Positions 1-10,870 of a stretch of 64,000 bases of DNA are shown piece by piece. A program made the translations under genes and the position numbers. Within the stretch, counting starts at the first letter, position 1, and each line of letters starts with the position of its first letter. The notes beneath the pieces were generated by a model, which did no database searches, was not told the origin of the DNA, and saw only the letters and a list, made by a program, of their open reading frames with translations. Origin of the DNA: Sisyra terminalis (taxonomy: Eukaryota > Arthropoda > Insecta > Neuroptera > Sisyridae); the NCBI GenBank assembly GCA_958496175.1, contig OY292276.1:17440001-17504000 (forward strand). The letters run 5' to 3'.

Positions 1-192
1 TAAAAACAACGATATGGTAAGATCTTGTGCTTGGCCAAGTTAAATGTTGTTTTTTCTTCGAACAGTAATATATAGTTGTTCAATAGAATAAAATATCGTT
101 ACATCTATTGTAAGACAATCTAATTTTAGGGTGTAATTTTTTTTTTGGTTTCCGTTTTTTTGTTCGAATTTGCTTCATAAATCAAAGCAAAC

Positions 193-592
193 ATGAAACT
201 TACAATTTTCTGTACGCTAATGATGGTGTTAGCGATTAATTATGTAGAAGATTGTCAGGGAGCTATATCAAATCAACATCAAACAATGGCTATTATAAAC
301 GCTTATCCTTTTGGAAAGGACGAACGTCCTCATCGACCAGGCGTGGACGTAGAAAAAGTATGCCGGTGTATTTACGGACCAACGTGTAATACAGAAGTGG
401 ATTATACGTAAGTGACCAAAAAAAAACTTATTTTTAAGAACTAATTTAATAATTTCTTATTGTGTATATTTTTTTTTTAATTTTAGGCATAGATGTGGAT
501 TAATCGGTTCAGTTTGTTGTGTTGTTTATATTGATTCCAGTAAAATGCAACTATCTAAATCGAATGACCAATTAAACAAGAATTTCATGTAA
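193..592 (+). CDS. Small secreted six-cysteine protein, clip-domain-like (two exons)
   Basis: Exons are 193-407 and 487-592, with the intron at 408-486. The donor is GTAAGT and the acceptor TTTTAG; the joined frame is 321 nt and encodes 106 residues. The ATG has a good insect context (AAAC before it). Residues 1-22 form a signal peptide with a hydrophobic core at 4-16, so the product should be secreted. The mature part has six cysteines at 57, 59, 65, 75, 82 and 83, in the order C-x-C, C, C-G, C-C. That order recalls the clip domain of insect serine protease homologues, but the C3-C4 spacing of 9 is short and no protease domain follows. The role is therefore inference: a stand-alone extracellular cysteine-rich peptide, possibly immune or cuticular. 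The splice junction falls between the third and fourth cysteine. The exon at 663-996 lies on the opposite strand just downstream. I am sure of the gene structure and unsure of the function. Confidence 0.82.
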
Positions 593-607
593 AAAAGCAA
601 TGAAAAC

Positions 608-613
608 AATAAA
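608..613 (+). terminator. Polyadenylation signal AATAAA
   Basis: A canonical AATAAA lies 16 bases after the stop codon of the secreted-protein gene. It supports a very short 3' UTR that ends before the antisense exon at 663. Confidence 0.6.
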
Positions 614-662
614 CTTTAATAGAAAAAATAATCAAGTTAAATAATTTCCTTCATTTACTTAC

Positions 663-996
663 CTATTATACTACGTTCTTTTTCAATATCAGAAAAATCT
701 AATAAGCTATCAGTTAAAGCTGGTGCTGTTCTTCGAGTACAAATAAATGGCTTTGTATCCGCTAGTGGATCCTTGTAATCGTTTAGAGGATCCTTAAAAT
801 CATTCAGAGCTAATGGATCCGAATTTTCGGAGGACGGGTCCGAATCTTCGTTTTTAATAGGTAGCGGTGGCGGAGATGGTACTGATTGACTCCAAATCGA
901 AGGTAAGCCCCAGTTCCATTCAGCTTCTTGTGTAATCCACATCAGAAGATCCTCCACGCGAAGTACCACTTTTTCCGAAATGGCCAAGACCTCATC
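663..996 (-). CDS. Internal coding exon of an unrecognised gene
   Basis: On the minus strand the exon begins after a T-rich acceptor (TTTTTTTTAG at 997-1006) and ends at a strong donor, GTAAGT, whose GT is at 662-661. It is open throughout: 334 nt, entering in phase 0 and leaving after one base. About the first 30 residues are helical and aromatic, with three tryptophans. An acidic Ser/Pro-rich linker follows, then a short repeated stretch in which D-P-L occurs three times about 8-9 residues apart. A basic patch with a single cysteine comes after that, then an acidic helix. I recognise no domain. The next exon must lie left of the window, because the donor points that way and nothing suitable precedes position 1. 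The secreted-protein gene at 193-592 would then lie within this gene's intron on the other strand. Composition and splice sites make it a real exon; its identity is unknown. Confidence 0.7.
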
Positions 997-1039
997 CTAA
1001 AAAAAAGAAATATTAGAATTAAAACAGAGTTTATACTTT

Positions 1040-1986
1040 ATCTAAAGTTTTATACAAAGGACAAATTTAGCCGAGTCAACAACTTTTAGTGTATGAACTA
1101 AAGTAAGAGGGTTCCAAATGTAGATGTCGCAAATCCACTGAAAGCGTGAACATTCACTTCATAAACTTTTTTAAGCGACATTCTAAAGCTTTGCGTGGGG
1201 TTATTTAATTGAATGGAATATAAATACATTTAATAAGTACTCCTCTTGAAGCATTTATATTCTCTAAAACATAACGTTTTCATCAAATATGAAAGGTTTA
1301 TGTAAAAAAAAAATACTTGAAATATTTTAAAAAAATATTTATAATAATTATAAGAAAAAGTTCCTTTTTTCCAGTGACGGATTTAGAAACGTAAATTAAA
1401 AACTTATGTATTAAATAATATTTTTACTTACAGTATGCTTACTTGGATACTTTGTAATATAACTGTTACTCTGATTGATTGAAAGATATGGAAAGTAAGG
1501 TATGAATTTAAACAATGCGTTTGCAATAATGGAATAAAACCAAATTTATACATAGGGCTACTAGTAACTCATTACAAAGAATGGTTCAGAAAAAAAATAA
1601 AAAATATTATAATTTTTTTTAAACATTTCATAATTTTTTTAATAAGGAATTTAATTCGAATCTAGCATCTTCAATCTTTACGATATCGTTGGAAAAAGAC
1701 GAGTATTCTTTTAACATTTAAACTCTGGTGGTTTCTGCATTAATATTTTTGATTTGGCCATTTATAAATCATTTTTGATACTTTGGATTATTAGTCAACG
1801 GAAATCAATTATTGATTCACAATAAAAATAATAGACAATGTATATTTTATGGCAACAATCTACTATCTATATGGTAAATAATTTCATTAAGTACATGCTG
1901 TATTGATAAACGGTTCATTCATATAAAATGTAACATACCTACATTTTGTATAAGTAGCCAAATGTAGAAACATTCAACTGTGTATA
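1040..1986. other. Intergenic or intronic AT-rich sequence
   Basis: Apart from the possible small exon at 1432-1470 I see no firm feature. A 44-codon minus-strand frame at about 1105-1239 is open, with an ATG and a slightly GC-richer 3' half, but it has no convincing splice sites. Confidence 0.4.
1432..1470 (-). CDS. Possible 39-nt upstream exon of the same gene
   Basis: A GTAAGT donor (GT at 1431-1430) is preceded by an open 39-nt stretch starting after a pyrimidine-rich acceptor, TTTCAATCAATCAG. Entering and leaving in phase 0, it would join in frame to the exon at 663-996 and add 13 polar residues. The frame stays open further upstream to about 1551, so another acceptor is possible. The case rests only on splice-site quality and phase match. 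Confidence 0.25.
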
Positions 1987-2774
1987 TGTTACGGGTAAAG
2001 TTAGATTGACGAGTAAATCTAGGTTTACCTGTGTAAACTGCAGATAATTCAAGAAACATGGGTAAAGTACGAAATATAACTGAAATTGGACATGTTTCGC
2101 GCTTTATCCGGGTAAACCTAGTTTCACCCATTTTCACTTGGTTAAAGCTGGGTGTATAAATAATTAAAGTTATCAAACTATATCTCCGTTTATGTGAAGG
2201 TTGCCAAAAAAAATAATGAAATCTGCCAACAAAGGACTTGTGGTTAAACCAATGGTGTTTTCGGAGATGAACAGCCGTGGTCAAGTGGACCTGATTGATA
2301 TGCAATCCCATGCAGATGGAGAATACAAATTCATCATGGTATATCAAGACCACTTAACAAAATTTGTTCAAATACGTGCATTAAAATCGAAAAGGGCTGA
2401 GGAGGTTGCTAAGAACCCATTGCTAAGAATATTTTGCATTTTTGTAACTTCATCTATACTACAGACAACGTTTTAGAATACAATTATTAGATATATACAC
2501 AGTTATTAGTTATATATAAAACAGTTTTCTTGTTTTCACCAATATTTGTACATTGAATTTTCAGAAATAAACTTTTCAAACATTTCTGACCTTGTTCTTT
2601 TTGTTACACCCAATTTTAACCAAAAGAAAATGGGTAGAACGCGGTTTACCCGGGTAAAGCGCAAAACATGTCCAATTTCAGTTATATTTCGTACTTTACT
2701 CATGTTTCTTGAGTAATCCGTAGTTTACCCGGGTAAACCTAGGTTTACTCGTCAATCTAACTTTACCCGTAACA
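1987..2774 (+). mobile_element. Non-autonomous Ginger-type DNA transposon
   Basis: The element runs from TGTTACGGGTAAAG to the inverse, CTTTACCCGTAACA. It is flanked on both sides by TATA (1983-1986 and 2775-2778), a 4-bp target duplication. Terminal inverted repeats of about 170 bp occupy 1987-2156 and 2605-2774. Between them is a broken integrase fragment (2201-2476). TGT...ACA ends, a 4-bp duplication and an integrase resembling that of host-domesticated KRBA2-like proteins fit the Ginger family of cut-and-paste elements. Only about 450 bp remain between the repeats, so it cannot move by itself. Confidence 0.8.
2201..2476 (+). pseudogene. Ginger/KRBA2-like integrase core fragment
   Basis: About 90 codons lie between the inverted repeats of the Ginger element. 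The start of the retroviral-type integrase catalytic core is recognisable from a run with QVDLIDMQS, then GEYKFIMVYQDHLTKFV and the helix after it (AEEVA). The first catalytic Asp (in VDLID) is present. After that the sequence keeps a relic of the next strand (SSILQ) but stops at the point where the second catalytic Asp-Asn pair belongs. The zinc-binding N-terminus, the second Asp and the Glu are all missing. It is a fragment with no catalytic capacity, preserved as internal sequence of a non-autonomous transposon. Confidence 0.72.
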
Positions 2775-2826
2775 TATACATACAGTATCTATGTATACAA
2801 AGCCAACTTAATCTTTTATTTGAAAA

Positions 2827-2957
2827 CTAGTAACTTTCCGTGAAATATTCACAGCCTAACACTAACACAACTGACAAATGTCTAAAATTAGCAATTTAAT
2901 AAAACCGAAATGATAGTTGAAACTAATGACATGATAGTTCAAATTTAAGACAATAAT
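2827..2957 (+). repeat. Dispersed repeat family A, copy 1
   Basis: This begins CTAGTAACTTTCCGTG and continues through ATATTCACAG and a CAACTGACAAA segment. It matches 35964-36095 in the same orientation and 27850-27995 and 28340-28459 inverted. I see no coding capacity. It is probably a short non-autonomous element lying beside the Ginger insertion. Confidence 0.55.
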
Positions 2958-5900
2958 TATTATATTTGTATTGTTTAAACTTTATGTTCTTTATCCTTGT
3001 CTTTGCCACAACACACACGTTTGTTTATTATGTATTTTGATATTAAAAGCAAATTATGTTTATAATTGTATCATATTTTTGTTATAACAACCCACTTATA
3101 ATTGTTGTGCTACTTTAGGGACTACCGGAATAGGCTACGGCAGTGGGTTGAAAACATTTTTTAATAATACCAAAGAAGTATAACTTCGCACGTGCGTACC
3201 ATTTTTATTTATCAGTTATATTATGTGTGTTTTTCTTTTACTAATATGACAAATTCTATAAACTGTTTATTGATTAAGAAAAAATGCTAAATCTGTTTTC
3301 AAGGTACTCTTTGCGAAGTATATTTAGATTTTATATGTAGGTGGTCATGTATAATTGAAAATACTTAACAGGTATGAAATAGATTTTCTTTCAATATAAT
3401 GTCAAAGAGTAATTTTTGGTTTTCCACGTAAAAAACAGTGATATTCAATAAAAATAAAAATTCAATACAATATTGTATCTTCTAAGTTAACAGGTTAATT
3501 ATAGATTGTAGAGGCATATAGGGAAACATTAGGAACTTGTTGGAAAATTGGCATTATTGGCGATTACTGTTTTATTTTTCCCATAGCATTTAGAGTGTTT
3601 TGTTCTTTAGTCCCTATTTTATGTTCTATATTACGAATTTTATAGATACATAATGAAAAATTTGAGATTACTAACTTTGATAATATACTATTCATCAAGA
3701 ATAATAAATAAATAATGATACAATTTTTATTGATACCATTGTTCTATAAGGTTTTTAAAGTGTACCTAAACATATACTTTTAAAAAAAATACAAAGGGAA
3801 TACATGTTTTAAAATAAGCATTACGAAAAACAAATAAATTTTTTAATCATTCAGTTCCATAAACATTTGTCTAACAATAAAATACATTAGACTAAATAAT
3901 ATAAAAGACTCTTAGGTATTACAGATGTGAACCATTTTTTATATTCCGCTTTTTTATTTCTTACTTTATATTATTACGATTATACATAAGACTATAGGTT
4001 CGAACAAGGATACAAAAAATGAACCAATATAAAGTCAATGACATGCTTTCACTTGAAGGCCAACTTTCTCAAAAGAGATAAACTCGAATTATATTGTTAA
4101 GGGATGAATTTTCATTTCCTTAACATTTATTTAATGGTAGTTTTTCTTATTTGACTCCGACGTTAATTAATTTATTTCTTCGCCGTAAATGCAAAACAAA
4201 CACATATAGGTTGATACAGAAATAAATATTTAATTAAAACGAATATTGTTAAAAAGCTTTTTAATTTATATAAACTGCACAAATGATAAATATACTCTAT
4301 ATTTTTGTTTATAAAGTTGTAAAATATGTCAGCTTCGAAATACCTATGTGTAATATTACAAAACTGTATTTGTTCAGGTCTCGTAGGAATAACAAGATCT
4401 GAACAAACATAGAATAGCTTTTATATAAATGTTGGATTATTTATTTAATTTATTGAATTAGGTACTTCGTCAAGATTATTTGTTTTTTATTTTCCATTAA
4501 TTGCATGGTTTTAAGTACATGAAAAAGAAAGCATTTATTTTTAATAAACGAACAACAAAAATAATTATAACTAAAAATATGCTAATTAAAGTAATTAATT
4601 ATTGACTTTCTTTTTAATTGGAAGATATTTAAACTTGCCATAGCGAAAAGATCTTAAAAGACTTTGCCATTAAATCATCAAGAACAATGAGCAATTTATA
4701 AATGTAAAACGTTTCATGTAAAATTAATTATTGATTTTATACTTCACCTTAAACGCTATAAAGAAAACTACAACAAAGATAAATCGATTCTAAAAAGGAT
4801 AACATTGGTTTCGTTATGTCTCTATTTGTTATATGTTAAATTGAAATTATTTTCTGTAGAATTTTATTAAAATTGAAATATTCTACTTCTATGCAGTTTA
4901 TTTTAATAAAAAAATAAATAAAAACATTTTTAGATTTATATTTGTATAATATAAAAAATGTCAAAAACGAATATGAAAAAGCAAGTCAACATTCTGTATT
5001 GTTTTCTAGCATAAAAGTTTCCTTTTTCTTTTTAAGCTCAACTTTATTCATTTTCGTTGAATAGCTAGGAAAATATTCTATAATAACTTTTCCTTTGAGA
5101 AGGCTTGACGTAAATATCTGCACAATGACAACGACGATTCCAACACCCCTAACAACTCCAATAACAGAGCTTACAAAGCTCCCAGATTAATTATGAAACG
5201 AAATACGCGCATAAACACAAAATATGTATTGAAATAATTTGAATATTTCTGTTTAATCATGCATGTGTAATGATTTAATTATTTACATTACTTTTCGAAA
5301 TATATTTTCACAATGCTATTCTATGTAGTTTTTGCAATTGAGCTTTTTGTAAATGGAGTAAATCTAAATGTGAAATATGCGCTGTTGCTATTGTTTGTGA
5401 CAGACGTAAGAGCTTTTTGCCAATAGAAAGCTGTTTTATGATATAATAAAACGTTTGTTTTTCAAAGGTTATGTATACTACTTTATTTACTTTTGCGCAA
5501 TCAAATATGAATTATTTATAAGAAAATATAAAGGGAATTTTACCTTCGTTTATCGTTTATATACTTCAAATATGAAGTCTAAATTTTAACATAAATCATT
5601 TTCTATTGAAGTTTCTACAATTACAAAATAAGAACTTGAGTCTATATTTTAATTGAATGTAAAGCTTTTAGTTATGAAATCCAATTTTTATCATGAACCA
5701 AAGAAAATATTTTTATTTATATGAAATTTTTCATTGTAACAGTTCTAATTTCGATCAATCGTTCGTTAATACCGGGGAAATAACTAAATAATTTATTGAA
5801 TTTATTTATCAATTCATTGCATATAAAGTCCATTTACTTTGCTTATAAAATCTCACAATTATTTATCGTTTAATCTGACACTGAGTGACATTTGACATCA

Positions 5901-6270
5901 AGAGGAGAAATATTTTTGTTTATGTTTGAAACCGCCCTTTACCATCAAAGTGAAAATTGTTGTTTTCATTAAATGAAAATTCACGTTGTTCTAAATTATT
6001 TCCTCCCGTTTTGCATTCGAAATTCACTTTGATTTCATTTGAATACACATATTGCTGTACTATGTGATACTAAATTGTATAAACTATTTATAGTTTACAT
6101 TAAAATTTAATCAAATTTTACAAAGCTATTTTATTTATTCATTGAAACATAATTAAATCAATGCATTAGTTATTTTAGTAATTCTAATAATTCGATGCTA
6201 GTATTGCTTTTTAATTAACACTTTTGTTTGAAAGCAGAAAAAAAATGATATCCCCATATAGATATGATGT
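2958..6270. other. Long AT-rich stretch without recognisable genes
   Basis: I find no supportable exon. A small inverted repeat lies at 4372-4408 (TGTTCAGGTC and its inverse). The only compositional anomaly is the short GC-richer island at 5128-5215, listed separately. Confidence 0.5.
5128..5215. other. GC-richer island of unclear coding status
   Basis: This block stands out against its surroundings. The plus strand has a 21-codon frame rich in Thr and Pro with a fair ATG context. One minus-strand frame stays open for about 68 codons down to about 4985 and has a hydrophobic run of about 22 residues. Another starts ATGCGCGTA and could splice at GTAAGC. These readings are mutually exclusive and none has both a good start or acceptor and a stop with a polyadenylation signal. 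Confidence 0.2.
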
Positions 6271-6274
6271 ATAC

Positions 6275-6640
6275 CAGTGAATGCCAAACGTTTTGACTTC
6301 ACGGACCACTAAATTCATAATTTAAATCCCGCGGACTATTAATAGAATTTTTTAAGTGTTTAATTTCCTATATAAATAAAAATGTTATGCTGATTTGTAC
6401 ACGCTTCAAATCTCTAAAAGTTCTGCATCGATTTAGCTCAAATTTTGACGATATACAAACCGTTCAAAGATTGTTTTTATCTTTTTCTTGCATCAGTAAC
6501 ATACCTAAGACCGCAAGAAAAGAGCTTTTTCAACGGTCAATATAAAAGCCGCTAATTGTCATTACTTCATTGCTATGATCGTGTAGTGATTTTTAGAGGT
6601 AAGTCAAATTTTCTCAAAAGGTATATCTTGAAGGTAAGTT
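6275..6640 (+). mobile_element. Decayed Helitron-like or hAT-like fragments
   Basis: At 6275 the run CAGTGAATGCCAAACG followed by CACGGACCACT resembles a hAT terminus. From about 6367, CCTATATAAATAAAAATG followed by a TTTAGCTCAAATTTTG segment resembles the 5' part of non-autonomous insect Helitrons. No matching far ends were found, so this is a low-confidence description of two fragments. Confidence 0.3.
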
Positions 6641-6690
6641 ATAATAGATACAACAAGGGATGCTGTGAGTAGCTAAGGGTTTTTAATGAC
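6635..6690 (+). repeat. Dispersed repeat family B (GGGATGCTG), copy 1
   Basis: The core, ATACAACAAGGGATGCTG, recurs with small changes at 50254-50285 and 50386-50425. Function and class are unknown. Confidence 0.4.
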
Positions 6691-6800
6691 TCAAGAACAA
6701 ATTTTTAAAATCAAGTTACTTAATTAAAATCATTATAATATAGACTGGTAGGACAACGCCTGTTGGGTTTAGCTATTATATAATAATAAATATAACTTCT

Positions 6801-7007
6801 GTCCCTTTAAAACCGCCAAATCTGGTAACGTTGCGTTTTCTATCATGTTTTCATTTAATTCGCCTATAAATTTACCCAAAATGTAAACTTAACTACAAAA
6901 GAAAAAATTATACCATATTAGAATTGAATTAACAAAAAAATCGCGAATAGAATAAAAAACAAAGTAGAAAATTCAACGTCGCCAGATTTGACGATTCTAA
7001 AAGGGAC
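6801..7007. mobile_element. Palindromic MITE with GTCCC ends, copy 1
   Basis: This 207-bp foldback element begins GTCCCTTTAAAACCG and ends with the inverse, CTAAAAGGGAC. The arms pair over about 65 bp (ATCTGG, AACGTTG, GCGTTTTCTA against their inverses). It matches 58042-58233, where TTAA flanks both ends; here the flanks are TTCT and ATGA, so the duplication is lost or the insertion was different. No ORF is present. Confidence 0.7.
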
Positions 7008-7176
7008 ATGAACCAAAATTATATTCCACATGGGGACCATCACTTTGACGACAACTGATACATACCGACAACTGTTACTGTTTACTACTGGCGACAACTG
7101 ATACCATAATAATAATATAAAGATATGTGTTCGCAAAACTTTTGTGTACGACGGGTGGAGTGGATCGGATTTGGGT

Positions 7177-7215
7177 TAGTGTCCGACCGAAACTAGTTTT
7201 TTCGACCGAAATCGA
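7177..7215 (+). repeat. Partial hAT-like terminus matching 22.3 kb
   Basis: TAGTGTCCGACCGAAACTAG is the same terminal sequence that ends, inverted, at 22322. The preceding GGGT is also shared. The opposite end of this copy could not be located. Confidence 0.45.
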
Positions 7216-7335
7216 GGACCAGAAGCCAACCATTTTTTTTCTGTATTGAAAATTATTATACCGGACCTACCATTATGAGCACTGGCATTGTTTTATCTTC
7301 TGTTGGTAGGAGAAACGAACCGATACGAAGTTAGA

Positions 7336-7970
7336 AACGCAAATTAGTTACTAAAAACATTTTCAATGTTTATCTAAGTGCATTAGATGATCATTAATGC
7401 CAAATGAGATTTTTTAAGTTCAAATTCGATAATTTTCATTTTTCTAACTGGTACCAACGAAATATGACAAAAAATTGAAGCAATAAGAAGTTAAGAGAGA
7501 AATGGTGCTAAATGTATGGTAGAAAGTCCAAGAGCTGTCAAATAATCCTAATCAATCGGCCAAATACCCAAAAATGTCCAACAACTGTTAACAAATAAAA
7601 TTCTATGTTGCAACACGGTAATGGAAGACCTCTCTGCAGAAGAAAAGCCCTGGAAAATACTAATTAAATAAGGGAGTCTACTATAATCCCTACTATAATC
7701 GTTCCAAGTTATTCCATTGGATTTCTATTTATATTTCAATTGTTACAACATTTACTAAGTGGTAAAAAAATGGAAAGCTTAAGTGATGTTCAAAATGTAT
7801 TTTTTCGATCTTGTCCTTAGTAATCAACTAATTTTTACTAAAATGGAATTAAAAATTTGCACACAAGATGTCAAAAAGTTGATACTATCGAGGCTGATTA
7901 TATCATTGATTTAAAATCAATAGTTGTAACAAAATTTTGTGGTTTGATTGTTTATTGAAAAAACGATAAT
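7336..7970 (+). repeat. Roughly 630-bp dispersed repeat C, copy 1 (decayed coding element)
   Basis: This matches 60850-61480 along its whole length in the same order and orientation, diverged by substitutions and small indels. In this copy the reading frame that is open at 60908-61201 is broken by several stops. Shared landmarks include the TTACTAAAAACATTTTCAAT start and the GTTGATACTAT near the end. It is an interspersed element whose class I cannot name. Confidence 0.65.
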
Positions 7971-8003
7971 ACATTCCGGTCCGGTACCCATGATATGCAT
8001 TAA

Positions 8004-8556
8004 CTAGTAGTTGCCCGTTGCATTCGCAACTAAAGGTTTTATCTCAATAAAATGTTTAATATGAGTTAATGTAGAGTTAATCAGCAATCGAAGTTTTAAA
8101 TTTAATAATCAAAGTGTTGTTAATATAAAAAAAGTTTATCTAAAATTATATTAAGAAATAAAATATAAGTGTTTTTTTTTATATCCTTTTAATAACATTT
8201 TAAATAACGTCATTTCACTAAATTAGTATGAAAGTTTAATACTTATGTAGTACTTATACCAAAGAGGCGATTTTAAATTTTGGTTCGTTTTTCAACAATC
8301 AAACTTTTTAAAATCTATTTTTTTATGAACCAATGGTTGTGATCTGGAGTAATTATATATTCGGCTGAAAAGCATTAAGGTAGCAATTTTTGCCATATAT
8401 TTCACTGTCAATTCAAATATAAAATTTTCGATACTAACTTTTCTTCGGTATTTAGAACAATTTGAAAACCAATTATTGTAAGTGGGGATAACAGAACGCA
8501 TGCGCATAGCCCATTCTGCACGGACGCACGGCAAGATAGCCAATTTATATATATGA
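8004..8556 (-). mobile_element. Non-autonomous Helitron
   Basis: Read on the minus strand, the element begins TCATATATATAAATTGG at 8556, with an A on its 5' side. It ends at 8004 with CTAG followed by T, so it sits between A and T without a target duplication. About ten bases before the end is a hairpin, GTTGC-GAAT-GCAAC, then GGGCAACTACTAG. TC at the 5' end, a 3' hairpin, CTRR at the 3' end and A^T insertion are the diagnostic Helitron features. There is no Rep/helicase coding capacity in 553 bp. Confidence 0.68.
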
Positions 8557-10420
8557 TAATAATTGCATAGTAAAGTAGGTTGTCGGAGACAGTAAACTTA
8601 CACAAAAATTCAGATGTAACAAAAGTTTATATTCCAAAATTTTTTAAGTTATACTTCATTTCGTCATTCCTTCGCCGTTATTTTCTCATTTCAGATTATA
8701 AACGAGGGAATGACTTTATATAAGGCAAAAGCTTTTGAACTAGTCAAAATTGACTTTTTTTCATTTCTTTGCTTATTTAATCCTTAAATTCACTGTTTTT
8801 CCTGTTTAAAGATAAGAACATTATTCATATTGACTTTAGTGAAAATTAATGCTGTAAATACAATGCAGAGATTTATGCTGTTCATTTCGACGGTGAAGGA
8901 CAACAAATTACACTTTATAGAAAATTATTATATTAACGTAACAATAAGGATCAATCAACCTATAACGGTATTGCCTATAAAAACCATTCCCTCACTTTCA
9001 AAATTATAAATCATCCTTATAGTTCGTCTAAAATTAGTTTATTCTGTGGACCACTAAATTGGTAAAATCTAGTTACACAAATACTACAAAATTGACAAAA
9101 AATTTATAAATTTATTTCCATCCAATTTCGGAATTTGATGTGAACTACCCATATATATTTTTATTGATGCTTCGCTGTTTTTAAAATTTGGATCAACTTT
9201 TGATGTTTCAGACAATAAATTTGAGAGTTATGGATACCATTTTCGAACAATGTATTTCATTGTCGAAATACTATTATATTATGCAAGTGAAGTTGCAGAT
9301 TACAGATTTGTTTATCAAGTAGTAACTCGTCGAAATAACTTTCTATTGTATTCGGTTATTATTATTTTACCTCTAGCAAAAATCGATTTCTTTACAACCG
9401 AACAATAATTTGTTATTAAAAGAAATCATTGATTAAAATACATTCCACTGTGGTATTGATATTTGTGAGAACATTTTATTCAAAAGCTCTCAATAGAAGC
9501 AGATTAAATCATCGGTTCTTAATGTAAGATAGTACAATAAATAAAATTTATAGTCTGCATGAGTAAATATATTTTCATTGAGAAGTGAGAAGAGAAGAGC
9601 AAAAAAAAATATACGAAACTGCTATGCGTGATTTTTTTAACATTTGCAATGCTAGTAAAAGGGAAAATAAGGTGTTTGTGAAACTGATGTATGTGTTATA
9701 AAGTCATACATTATACCCACTATTTGTCGTGGAATGTTTCAAAGTGTTATATGAGAAGATTCGTGATTCTTCTGACCCATACATACATACACTATGCACA
9801 CGACATCGAACTTGGTCCATATGAGATGTTTTATACTGTCTATGGTGTGTCTCATTGTCGACGCTTGATACTATCTTATTTTCCACCATTTTCCCTTTCC
9901 AAATGGCAAGATTTTATTCAGTTGACTGTACAGTCGGGAACATATAGATCTGATAATATATAAATGTATTTGTGAACGTTTATGCTTTGAATATGAATTT
10001 ATTTCGTTTCTAAAAGACTCTCCATTCTGCGTAATTCCTTATTTTATTAACAGTTGGCTTAGCATTAATATGACTTCATTTTATATTTGCTTTAAAAACT
10101 TGCTTCCCAAAACCAATTCATTTCTATTAAACTCTACAAATTTGCTGCACTTTTAATGGCCAACGGCACTGAAACTTTCCCTTTTTATTACTGTTTTCAT
10201 CTAATCTCTCTTGTTTCAGTTGTGTTTTTAACAAAACTAATTCTCAACAACGAAATAGATTATAAACCTTTTTATTAAATGAAGACTTATAAATGTTTCA
10301 CTTTTAAACGCTATGCTATGTTTCAAAAAAAAATAAATAAAAGTGTGACAATTCTAGAATATAAGCAAATAAGAAACAAAAATACGAAAAGATAACATTT
10401 TAATGTAATAATTTAAATGA
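8557..10420. other. AT-rich stretch; one GC-richer block at 9700-9960
   Basis: No gene is supported. The block at about 9700-9960 has unusually even composition and is open for 90 codons on the plus strand and 61 on the minus strand, both in His/Tyr/Ser-rich frames with no splice signals. It may be a piece of an unrecognised repeat. Within 9044-9070 the run GGACCACTAAATT repeats a string from 6304. Confidence 0.35.
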
Positions 10421-10870
10421 TTTTTAATGAGTTTAAGCTTGCGAAAGCTCAATTCTGTGCTAGACACGTTTATCCGTATCATCAGAAAGGTACTTGACTT
10501 TCGTTATACACATTTCCCCATTGCGCCCCATGAGATTTTCACGCCTTATAACACTGTCTTTGTAGATACCTTACCGATTAAATCTAATGTAACCGGCAAC
10601 AAATTCTCAAGTGAATTTTACAACATATTTTATGAAAAAAGCCATTGTTTATTTAATGAAAATTATATTTAAACACTAAAAATTGTCTTTTTCTATGAGA
10701 TGTTCCACCCAAATTGAAATAAATTGTTCATAAATATATTTTTTTACTATAAAAATACGACTTATAAACCACCCTTCTCAATTCTCTGATACCAAACGTA
10801 TTATGACCAAATGAAAACACCCCTAACGAGAGGTAGTAAACGACTGTTGAGTAATAACAAAACCATCCAA
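10421..10870. other. GC-richer block, probable transposon remnant
   Basis: The composition is higher in GC than the surroundings. A plus-strand frame of 81 codons (10427-10672) and a minus-strand frame of about 40 codons (about 10730-10855) are open but neither has start context, splice sites or a recognisable domain. A decayed repeat is the simplest reading. Confidence 0.25.

Noticed and set aside
1919..2353. 144-codon minus-strand frame
   Set aside because: It is the antisense of the left inverted repeat and integrase fragment of the Ginger element.
6275..9694. A 3.4-kb hAT element bounded by CAGTGAATG and CTG with ATGTATAC/ATGTATGT flanks
   Set aside because: The right end does not resemble the left, and the interval contains several independent elements.
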